Source of the DNA: Candidatus Competibacteraceae bacterium
Lineage (GTDB): Bacteria; Pseudomonadota; Gammaproteobacteria; Competibacterales; Competibacteraceae
DNA length: 64,000 bases
Direction of reading: 5' to 3'
NCBI GenBank assembly: GCA_016712625.1
Contig: JADJQQ010000004.1
Span: forward strand, 696,896-760,895
Shown here: positions 43,086 through 50,951 of the stretch, one piece after another
Numbering within the stretch: the stretch's first letter is position 1
Layout of the letters: every line of letters starts with the position of its first letter
The notes under the pieces: generated by a model
Database searches by the model: none
Seen by the model: the letters and a program-made list of their open reading frames with translations, nothing else
Told to the model about the DNA's origin: nothing
Position numbers and translations under genes: made by a program

Positions 43086-43508
43086 ATGAAAAAGCTGCAA
43101 AAAGGTTTCACCCTGATCGAACTCATGATCGTTGTGGCGATCATCGGCATCCTAGCCGCCATCGCGCTGCCGGCTTATCAAGACTATACGGTGCGCAGCC
43201 GCGTATCAGAATTGGCAGTTATGGCCTCCGGCGCCAAGGCAACGGTAAGCGAAAATATTGCTAATAATGGGGGTGCCATTCCAGCTGATGCGTGCGTAGG
43301 CGTCAATACATTCGCTACCGCCACCAAGAATACCGCCAGTTTGGCTTGTACCGCCGTCAGCGGCGTACTTATTGCTACCGGCACCACCGCTGCCCAAGGT
43401 GTTGTTCTCACCTACACCCCGACGGTTAATGCCGGCAACATCAAATGGAAGTGCACGACTGCGCAGCTTCCCTTCAAGTATGTTCCTGCTGAGTGCCGTA
43501 GCACTTAA
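43086..43508 (+). CDS. pilA: Major type IV pilin PilA
   Basis: 140-residue prepilin. A short basic leader MKKLQKG is cut by PilD before Phe8. The mature protein begins FTLIELMIVVAIIGILAAIALPAYQDY, with the Glu at mature position 5 needed for assembly. The globular part has four cysteines (DAC, SLAC, KWKC and the C-terminal AEC), the last pair likely forming the D-region loop. TTAGGAG precedes the ATG. It is expressed from a sigma-54 promoter and closed by a strong terminator. Confidence 0.96.
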   Translation: MKKLQKGFTLIELMIVVAIIGILAAIALPAYQDYTVRSRVSELAVMASGAKATVSENIANNGGAIPADACVGVNTFATATKNTASLACTAVSGVLIATGTTAAQGVVLTYTPTVNAGNIKWKCTTAQLPFKYVPAECRST

Positions 43509-43534
43509 TACAACCACTTAGTGAATAAAATAAA

Positions 43535-43562
43535 AAACCCTCGCTCGGCGAGGGTTTTTTTA
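43535..43562 (+). terminator. Rho-independent terminator after pilA
   Basis: AAAACCCTCGC / GCGAGGGTTTTTTT stem with a short TCG loop, 28 bases after the pilA stop. Confidence 0.92.
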
Positions 43563-43590
43563 TCAGTTTTAATTTATAAAATTCCATAGC

Positions 43591-45297
43591 ATGAATATAA
43601 AAAAATCAATTAAAAATCCAACAATCTTGATTATTATTTGTGTATTTATTCTACTGCTACCGAATTTTTTTGCTGTATTCGAAGCAGGAGATTTACCAGC
43701 GGCGCAATTTTACGAGTCAATTGCTTATGGAGTGTTTTTTTGGATACTGTGGTTTGCTCTTTGGAAAAGAGCATGGCTAGCAATCCTGTTCGCTAGTGTT
43801 CCAGCGCTCTGGTGGGCGGGGAGTTTATTTGTAAGAATAAAATACCAGGTACCGATTACTCAAACATTCTTAAGTATGGTTTTAAATACACCAACTCGAG
43901 AATTTTTTGATTTTTATTTATCGTATGGCTGGAGCTGGTTGTTCATAGCAATTTTAATTCCTATAGCCCTTCTATCTTTAAGTTTTTACTTAAAAATACA
44001 CCCTGTTACCTGGAGCCATCGCTCAAGATCTCTTACAATGACCCTCGGCTTATCGAGCATAATGCTTATGTACATTGTTATAGATCTCATTGGCCCACAA
44101 CACGATATCTTTCTCTTGGGACAAAAAAAAGACCCATTTCAGGCAGATACGCCGCAATTATGGTTTGACAGGTTAGGGTCAGTATACCCACTAGATTTTC
44201 CAATAGCTGCCTGGCAAGTTTATAGAAATAAACAAAAAACTCAACTCTTAAGAGATACACTGCCCGATATCGATGTAGAGCCAGATATAGAATCTACGGA
44301 TCGGCCTGATATAGTCGTGATGGTCATTGGTGAATCATCTCGCTTGGATCATTGGGGATTATTTGGTTATAACCGACAAACCACGCCTTCACTACAAAAA
44401 CAGTCAGGTGTATTAGCATTTAATAACATTGTCACCCAATCAATTTCAACCAGAGTTGCTGTTCCTAGCCTAGTATCTCGTAAACCTTTTCTGTTACCAC
44501 ACGGCCCGGCAACAAATAGCGTAGAGCCTTCTATTCTAAAAGCTTTCGAGAAATCAGGTTATGAAACCTACTGGTTATCAAATCAGTCGAGTTCAGGTTT
44601 TTTGAGAACCCAGTCGCTTTTATGGCGACGCCAAGCATCAAAGTCAACTAAACTCATCATCTTATAGTGCTCTGGGCACTTATGATGCAATAGTTATCGA
44701 GGAAAACAGAAAAATCCTTACAAAAAACATCACCAGTGATAATTATTATTCATACCATGGGTAGCCATTTTAATTATGCGCACCGGTACCCACCGAATTT
44801 GATCAATACCAACCTTCATTAAGTCCAAGAAAAAATGTTAAACGAGATGGGCAAGGAGAAGAAATTGAAAAAATAAAAAATAGTTATGACAATACTATAT
44901 TATATACTGATTTCATATTAATCTCATTAGTCAATACCGTCAAAAAAGCCTCTGAAAATTCAGTTTTACTCTACATTTCAGACCATGCGGAAGATATAGG
45001 TGATGATGTGGCTTGCCCCCAGGATATGGGCGACGCTCTAGTGGGGTTGAATATGAACAAAAACATCCAGCCATTACAACTAAACTCTCGATTCAAACAA
45101 AGCAGCCCCATATCAGTACAGTTATTCCTCAAACCTTATTAGACATTGCATTGATTCGCACTATTGGGGTGAGATCCCCTTCTCTACTTGATAAAGCTAG
45201 CTATGAATCACGGCCAGTTTTCTCACCAACAGCAGGCTGGGTTGATTTTGATCAGGCTGAAAAAAATAATCGATGCAATCTTGGAATACTGCAATAA
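43591..45297 (+). pseudogene. Decayed phosphoethanolamine transferase (EptA/CptA-type sulfatase-fold)
   Basis: The first frame (43591-44667) encodes an N-terminal domain with about five membrane helices and the start of the catalytic domain ('VVMVIGESSRLDHWGLFGYNRQTTPSL', with the nucleophile region GES). Then the homology hops between frames. 'LNSSSYSALGTYDAIVIEEN' is near 44650, 'VIIIHTMGSHFNYAHRYPP' near 44740, 'NSYDNTILYTDFILISLV' near 44880, 'LLYISDHAEDIGDD' near 44970, and 'HISTVIPQTLLDIA' near 45110. At least four frame changes show real decay. The DNA is clearly more AT-rich than its neighbours, suggesting acquisition. Lying right behind pilA, it may once have modified pilin or lipid A (inference). 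Confidence 0.85.
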
Positions 45298-45439
45298 ATT
45301 AATAATTTAGTATTCTCAAGGCTTTCGCTTACAATAAATTTAGCACCAGATATCGCAGCCTGTTGACTGATCAAAACACTATATGATAAAGCTAAGCGAA
45401 AGTCCTTATTCTAAACCTTCTTCGATTCTTTAATTGGCT

Positions 45440-46357
45440 CTATATCACCCACACCAATATAATTGGCAACATCGCCAGCGCCAATGCTGTTTCCACCGTG
45501 AGAATGGCGGCCATCAGTGGCCCATCCCCTCCTAATTGCCGGGCTAAAATATAAGCCGCCGACGCGCTCGGCAGCGCGGCGAACGTAACCAGCACCGCCG
45601 TCTCCAACTGTCCCGGATTCACCAGCCAGCACAACACTCCCGCCAACCCCGGCATCACCAGCAATTTCAAAGCGCTTGTGGCGAGCAATAACCCTGGTCG
45701 GGCCAGCGCATCCAGCCGCAAGCCCGCGCCCACCGCCAATAATCCCAGCGGCAGCGCCGCCCGCGCCAGAATGTCCAGCACCACCGCCGAACCCCACGGC
45801 AATCCAATTCCCGTCACGTTTAAACCGATCCCAGCCAGACAAGCCAAAATCAAGGGATTGGTAATTAGGCTTCGCATCACACCCACGATACTGGCCCCAC
45901 CGTCCGCGTGCACGCTCAGCACCAACACGCACAGCACGTTGATCAACGGGATCATGATCGCCATCACTAACGCCGCTACCGTACCGCCCTCAGCGTGAAA
46001 CATCGCCAGCACCACCGACAGGCCAACATAGGTGTTGAAACGGATCACGCCTTGATAAATCGAAGTAAATGCCGGTCCGTCCACCTTCAACCACGGCCGG
46101 AGGGCATAGACTATAGCGGTCATACCGAGCAGCAAGACGACAATGATGACAGCTACCGGCCCGACGGCGTAATCGGTCAGACGCGCTATGGCGAGCTGGC
46201 GTACCAGTAAAGCGGGAAACAGAATGAAATAGGTGAAACGTTCCGCCGCCGGCCAGAAACCATCGCCGGGAAATTGCAGCCACCGCAACCCCGAACCCAG
46301 CAGGATCATGGCGAAAATCGGCCCCAGGGTTCCGAAAATCAACGGCAAGTTACTCAT
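45440..46357 (-). CDS. AEC (auxin efflux carrier) family transporter
   Basis: 305 residues with about ten hydrophobic helices in two halves, consistent with the AEC fold. 'LGPIFAMILLGSGLRW', 'RFTYFILFPALLVRQLA', 'QGVIRFNTYVGLSV' and the C-terminal 'FAALPSASAAYILARQLGGD' are characteristic (the Asn/Pro crossover regions). Substrates of bacterial members include malonate and other organic acids; none can be assigned here. Its start overlaps the argE stop by ATGA, so the two are translationally coupled. Confidence 0.92.
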   Translation of the reverse strand: MSNLPLIFGTLGPIFAMILLGSGLRWLQFPGDGFWPAAERFTYFILFPALLVRQLAIARLTDYAVGPVAVIIVVLLLGMTAIVYALRPWLKVDGPAFTSIYQGVIRFNTYVGLSVVLAMFHAEGGTVAALVMAIMIPLINVLCVLVLSVHADGGASIVGVMRSLITNPLILACLAGIGLNVTGIGLPWGSAVVLDILARAALPLGLLAVGAGLRLDALARPGLLLATSALKLLVMPGLAGVLCWLVNPGQLETAVLVTFAALPSASAAYILARQLGGDGPLMAAILTVETALALAMLPIILVWVI

Positions 46358-47514
46358 GCCGTTTTACCGCAAAACTGTCCAATCAACCCCCGCAGTATAT
46401 CCAGCGTCGGCTGAATCGCCGCCAGCGGCAAAAATTCGTCGGGTTGATGGGCGCAATCGATACTGCCAGGGCCGAGAATGACTGTTTCCATTCCCAACGC
46501 ATTCAGATAAGGCCCTTCGGTGCCAAACCCTACTACGCCGGCCGGCGCACCGGTGAGCGCCTCGGCCGCTCGCACGATAGCGGCCGTCGCCGGAGTTTCC
46601 ATCGCCTCGATCCCGGCGAAAAGCGGCTTAAAACTCAGCTTCAATTCGCCATCCTTCAATAAGCCATTGAGTCGTCCGTGCAAGGCTTCACGCAGTTCCG
46701 CCAACGTCATGCCCGGCAAGGGCCGAATATCGATATACAATTCGCAGTCGCCACAAATTCGGTTCGGGTTATCACCGCCGTGAATATGCCCCAGATTGAG
46801 CGTGGGCCCCTCTACTTCGAATAAGGGATTGCGATAGCGCGCCTGTAATTCACCGCGCCAGCGCAATAGCTCACCGATCACCAAATACATCCCCTCCAGC
46901 GCGCTTGCCCCCAGCGCCGGATTGCTGGAATGGCCGGAACGCCCGTCCAAACGGATCGCCTCCATCAAAATCCCTTTGTGCATCCGCACCGGTTTCAAAT
47001 CGGTCGGCTCACCGATCACCGCGTGCCGCCCCAGCGGCTTGCCGGCGGCGGCCAGCGCGCGGGCGCCCTCCATGCTGCTCTCCTCATCCGCCGTCGCTAG
47101 TATCACCAGTGGCTGTCGTAAATCTCGCGCGCTAAACTCACGGGCGGCTGCAATGGCCAGCGCTAAAAACGACTTCATATCCGCCGAGCCGAGTCCGTAA
47201 ACCCGCTCGTTGGCAACCGTGCCGCCGAAGGGATCGTAACGCCAGCGACCGGCGTCAAAAGGCACGGTATCGGTATGCCCGGCCAAAACCAGCCCGCCTG
47301 GCCCAGCGCCCAAGGTGGCAATCAAGTTGGCTTTATCCGGGCGTTCCAACAAAGGTTCAACTCGCACGGCAAACCCGATCTCTTCCAACCAAGTCGCCAA
47401 CAAGTCGATAACCGCTCGATTGCTCTGATCGAATTGCGGCGAGACGCTGCTCACAGACGGTATCGCGATTAACTGACGAATACGCGCCAACAGGCGAGAA
47501 GAATCGGTCAACAT
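46354..47514 (-). CDS. argE: Acetylornithine deacetylase
   Basis: M20 metallopeptidase of arginine synthesis converting N2-acetylornithine to ornithine. 386 residues from ATG 47514 ('MLTDSSRLLARIRQLIAIPSVSS'); the longer frame upstream is not conserved. Metal and catalytic motifs: 'LAGHTDTVPFD' (His, Asp), 'GSADMKSFLALA' (Asp), 'TADEESSMEGA' (Glu-Glu) and the final 'LGPGSIDCAHQPDEFLPL' (His). It overlaps the AEC transporter gene, which could export a related carboxylate (speculative). Confidence 0.94.
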   Translation of the reverse strand: MLTDSSRLLARIRQLIAIPSVSSVSPQFDQSNRAVIDLLATWLEEIGFAVRVEPLLERPDKANLIATLGAGPGGLVLAGHTDTVPFDAGRWRYDPFGGTVANERVYGLGSADMKSFLALAIAAAREFSARDLRQPLVILATADEESSMEGARALAAAGKPLGRHAVIGEPTDLKPVRMHKGILMEAIRLDGRSGHSSNPALGASALEGMYLVIGELLRWRGELQARYRNPLFEVEGPTLNLGHIHGGDNPNRICGDCELYIDIRPLPGMTLAELREALHGRLNGLLKDGELKLSFKPLFAGIEAMETPATAAIVRAAEALTGAPAGVVGFGTEGPYLNALGMETVILGPGSIDCAHQPDEFLPLAAIQPTLDILRGLIGQFCGKTA

Positions 47515-47728
47515 GATGATTTTCACTGGCGAGGGGGTGGTTACTGCGCGATAATAACAGGAGGTCGAGCCAGCGGGAGCACCGTTCGCGCCCGGAGTTA
47601 TCAGCCAGGCAGCGCTGTCTTTATATTGCAGGTACTGGCTTGTACTGATACCCAGCCCTTGCCTCCAAGCTCCTTTGTCCATCCCCGCCCGGGCCGCTCG
47701 TTACCGCTTTTTACCGATCTGACCCATC

Positions 47729-48856
47729 ATGCCGCGCCATGCCACCTTGGACGACATTCCGGCCCTGCTCGCCATAGAACAGCAGTGCTTCACCACGGAT
47801 CGACTGTCCCGCCGCAGCTTTCGCCACTTGCTCACCCATGGCAACGCGGTAACCTTATTAGACGAGGACAAGGGTCAGATTTACGGTTACGTGATGCTGT
47901 TATTTTCGCGCGGCACTTCGATGGCCCGGCTTTATTCCATCGCGGTCCATCCCCAGCACGGACGGCGCGGTATCGGCAACCGCCTGTTGAAGGCGGCTGA
48001 AAGCGCTGCCTTGGAACGGGATTGCGTGTCGATGCGGCTGGAGGTGCGCCGCGACAATCCGGCGTCACTGGCGCTGTTTCGCCGCCATGGCTACCGCCAG
48101 TTTGAAGAAACGCCCGACTATTACGAAGATCACATGGCTGCGCTTCGCTTCGAAAAGCGGCTGGCGCCGTACTTGCGCGCCGATCTGGTTAAAGTGCCTT
48201 ATTACCAGCAGACCTTGGATTTTACCTGTGGTCCGGCAGCGTTGATGATGGCGATGAAGGGGCTAGAGCCGGTTCTGAAACTCGATCGCAAGCTAGAACT
48301 GCGGCTATGGCGTGAGGCCACCACTATCTTTATGACCTCCGGCCACGGCGGGTGCGGCCCCTACGGATTGGCGCTGTCCGCCTACCGGCGCGGTTTCGAC
48401 CTGGAAATTCACGTTAACGAAGAAGGTGTTTTTCTGGTGGATTCCGTACGCAGCACGGAGAAAAAAGAGGTGATGCGGCTGGTGCAGGAAGACTGGATTG
48501 AGGAGCTAAGCCAGCTGCCGGTGTTGTTGCGGCGCGGCAGCTTAGGGGTGGACGAACTGCGGCAAAAATGCGAGGCCGGCGGCATTCCTCTGGTGCTGAT
48601 CAGTTCCTATCGCATCTATGGCGAGCGTTTCCCGCACTGGGTGGTAGTGACCGGCTTCGACGATCATTACATCTATGTACACGACCCTCTGGTCGATAGC
48701 GAGGAAGGAGAAACCATTACCGATTCCATCAACATGCCAATCCCACATCGGGAATTTCAGCGCATGGCCCGTTACGGCAAAGCCGGACAGAAGGCCGTGC
48801 TCGTGCTTTACCGTTCCCACCGCCGGCTCGAACCGCTGGCCCCCCCTTCGTCATAA
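47729..48856 (+). CDS. GNAT acetyltransferase fused to a C39-like peptidase domain
   Basis: 375 residues in two domains. The N-terminal GNAT domain (about 1-145) is RimI-like, with the acetyl-CoA loop 'VHPQHGRRGIGNRLL' and 'DNPASLALFRRHGYRQF'. The C-terminal papain-like/C39 domain (about 155-360) has the nucleophile Cys in 'DFTCGPAALMMAM' and the His and Asp in 'FPHWVVVTGFDDHYIYVHDP'. It lies 38 bases before a RimK-like ATP-grasp gene that carries the RLAN N-terminal domain. This pairing is known from comparative genomics as a candidate peptide- or metabolite-modification system, with no established substrate. Confidence 0.92.
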   Translation: MPRHATLDDIPALLAIEQQCFTTDRLSRRSFRHLLTHGNAVTLLDEDKGQIYGYVMLLFSRGTSMARLYSIAVHPQHGRRGIGNRLLKAAESAALERDCVSMRLEVRRDNPASLALFRRHGYRQFEETPDYYEDHMAALRFEKRLAPYLRADLVKVPYYQQTLDFTCGPAALMMAMKGLEPVLKLDRKLELRLWREATTIFMTSGHGGCGPYGLALSAYRRGFDLEIHVNEEGVFLVDSVRSTEKKEVMRLVQEDWIEELSQLPVLLRRGSLGVDELRQKCEAGGIPLVLISSYRIYGERFPHWVVVTGFDDHYIYVHDPLVDSEEGETITDSINMPIPHREFQRMARYGKAGQKAVLVLYRSHRRLEPLAPPSS

Positions 48857-48894
48857 CTGGATATTTGCCGCGTCAGGAGCACCGCTTTACATCG

Positions 48895-50376
48895 ATGGCC
48901 GATCACATCATTCTGGTGGAAAACCCCACCGACTGGAAAACCCATTTTCCGAAACTGCCCGTCGTCGCCGCCAAGGATTATCTGGCCAAACCCGAATACT
49001 CTTCCACCGGCCGCAACTTGCGGGTCTTGAACCTCTGCCGTAGCTACCGCTATCTGAGCGTCGGCTACTACTGTTCACTCTTGGCCGAAGCCCGACGCCA
49101 CCGGGTTATTCCCAGCGTGCGCACCCTCAACGACCTCAGCCGTAAATCCATTTACAGCCTCGACATCGAAGATTTGGACGATCACGTCCAGCAAGTGTTG
49201 GGCAAGCCTCGGCCCGGATTTACCGCCACCGCTTTTGAACTGGATATTTATTTCGGCCAGTGCCCAGCCAAGGAGTTACAGGAATTAGCGCGCCAGCTAT
49301 TCGGCGTTTTCCGCGCGCCGCTGCTGCGGGTGGAATTCCGCCTCCAGGGCCAATGGCGGATCGCTACGCTGAAAGCGCTACACCTGCACTCGCTGTCGTC
49401 GGAACAGGAAGAAATGTTCTTGGCCGCGCTGGCGACTTATCTCAGCCGACGCTGGCGGCAACCGCGCGCCCGCAATAACTATCGTTATGATCTGGCGGTG
49501 CTGCACAACCCCAAGGAGGCGATGCCGCCCTCCAACTCGAAAGCCTTGCAGCAATTCATCAAGAGCGGCCGCGAATGCGGCGTCAACATCGAGCTGATCG
49601 AGAAAAAAGATTACGGTCGGCTAGCGGAATTCGACGGCTTGTTCATCCGCGAAACGACCGGCATTGATCACTACACTTACCAATTCGCCAAAAAGGCCGA
49701 AAGCGAAGGGATGGTGGTCATCGATGATCCGGATTCAATCTTGAAATGCACCAACAAGGTGTATCTGGATGAACTGCTGCGCACCCACCGCATTCGAATG
49801 CCGAAAACCGTCATCGTCCGCCGCGACAATCTGGAACGGGTAGACAGCGAAATCCCTTATCCCATCGTATTGAAAATCCCTGATGGGTCGTTCTCGCGTG
49901 GGGTATTCAAGGTCAACGACCGGGCCGAGCTGCTGGAGGTGGCCGCCCGCTTGTTCAAATCATCCGATCTGTTGCTAGCCCAGGAGTTTCTCTACACCGA
50001 TTTCGACTGGCGGGTGGGTATTCTGAACCGGACGCCTCTGTTCGTTTGCCAATATTTCATGTCCAAAGAGCACTGGCAGATTTACCATCACGAACCGGGC
50101 GAGGGGCGCGGCGCGCGCGAGGGTGACTCCAAAACCTTTCAGGTTAAGGATGCGCCCGATGTTGTGGTGAAGACCGCGCTCAAGGCCGCCGGTCTGATCG
50201 GCAACGGTTTCTACGGGGTCGATCTAAAACAGACGGCTAAAGGCGTGGTTGTGATCGAAATCAACGACAATCCCAGCATCGATCAAGGGGTTGAGGACGC
50301 GGTTTTAAAAGAAGAGCTGTACCGCAAGATCATCGAGGATTTTGTCTGGCGACTGGACCGGAAACGAGGGAAATGA
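48895..50376 (+). CDS. RimK family ATP-grasp ligase with RLAN domain
   Basis: 493 residues from ATG 48895. The N-terminal RLAN-type domain covers about 1-190 ('RVLNLCRSYRYLSVGYYCSLLAEARRHRVIPSV'). The C-terminal ATP-grasp domain follows: 'DDPDSILKCTNKVYLDELLRTHRIRMPKTVIV', 'PYPIVLKIPDGSFSRGVFKVND' and 'GFYGVDLKQTAKGVVVIEINDNPSID' with the metal-binding ExN. RimK-type enzymes add amino acids, often glutamate, through peptide bonds. With the GNAT/C39 partner it could build and then trim or acetylate a peptide tag (inference). An upstream TTG at 48865 is an alternative start; AGGAG lies 16 bases before the ATG, an unusually long gap. Confidence 0.92.
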   Translation: MADHIILVENPTDWKTHFPKLPVVAAKDYLAKPEYSSTGRNLRVLNLCRSYRYLSVGYYCSLLAEARRHRVIPSVRTLNDLSRKSIYSLDIEDLDDHVQQVLGKPRPGFTATAFELDIYFGQCPAKELQELARQLFGVFRAPLLRVEFRLQGQWRIATLKALHLHSLSSEQEEMFLAALATYLSRRWRQPRARNNYRYDLAVLHNPKEAMPPSNSKALQQFIKSGRECGVNIELIEKKDYGRLAEFDGLFIRETTGIDHYTYQFAKKAESEGMVVIDDPDSILKCTNKVYLDELLRTHRIRMPKTVIVRRDNLERVDSEIPYPIVLKIPDGSFSRGVFKVNDRAELLEVAARLFKSSDLLLAQEFLYTDFDWRVGILNRTPLFVCQYFMSKEHWQIYHHEPGEGRGAREGDSKTFQVKDAPDVVVKTALKAAGLIGNGFYGVDLKQTAKGVVVIEINDNPSIDQGVEDAVLKEELYRKIIEDFVWRLDRKRGK

Positions 50377-50436
50377 CCGGAAAGGAGAACCGAGGACAGG
50401 AAGGACGGAACCGCCCTTGCCTGTCCCGAACAGCAA

Positions 50437-50766
50437 TTACGCCGCCTTCTTGGCCCAGGCGGTGCACCAACCGTTAGCCGTAACCAGCTTGTTCTGAAAG
50501 ATTGTGCAAGGACCCGTGGCGTCACCGGCTGCGCCGGTGTACAGCGCACAATTGGCGCAATGCGCTGTTGCATCCTTACGATCCGTCGATTGGGCAGCGT
50601 CAGCCTTGTATTTCATTGCCGCCGCCAGCGGATCGGTTTCCGCAATCGGCTCGGCGGCGGTGGCGGTCCCGCTCAACAGCGCGTTGGCAAAGGGCGCGGC
50701 AGCCAATCCGATGGCCGTCAATTTGATGAAACGGCGGCGGCTATTGTCAGTCACGTTATTCGTCAT
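50437..50766 (-). CDS. High-potential iron-sulfur protein (HiPIP), Tat-exported
   Basis: Small periplasmic electron carrier with one 4Fe-4S cluster. 109 residues from ATG 50766. The twin-arginine signal is 'SRRRFIKLTAIGLAAAPFANAL', cut near TATAAEP. The mature part has the four cluster cysteines in HCANCALYTG, GPCTIF and GWCTAW, followed by the AKKA end, exactly the HiPIP pattern. HiPIPs donate electrons to photosynthetic reaction centres or to terminal oxidases and reductases. The in-frame extension to 50859 lacks meaning. GGGAACC precedes the ATG. Confidence 0.95.
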   Translation of the reverse strand: MTNNVTDNSRRRFIKLTAIGLAAAPFANALLSGTATAAEPIAETDPLAAAMKYKADAAQSTDRKDATAHCANCALYTGAAGDATGPCTIFQNKLVTANGWCTAWAKKAA

Positions 50767-50951
50767 TAGTGGTTCCCTCGAACTGTTATTGTGAAAGCCT
50801 GGGAAACCCACGCGAACGGGCCGCGTGAGCGTGACAATCATAGCACGAGCGGCTGACAATTGGCTTAATGGCAGCTATCGCGGCTGATGATCATCACGGA
50901 CTGACCGTGCAACGACCCGCTAAATCCGCTTAAACGACCCCGTTCAACGAA

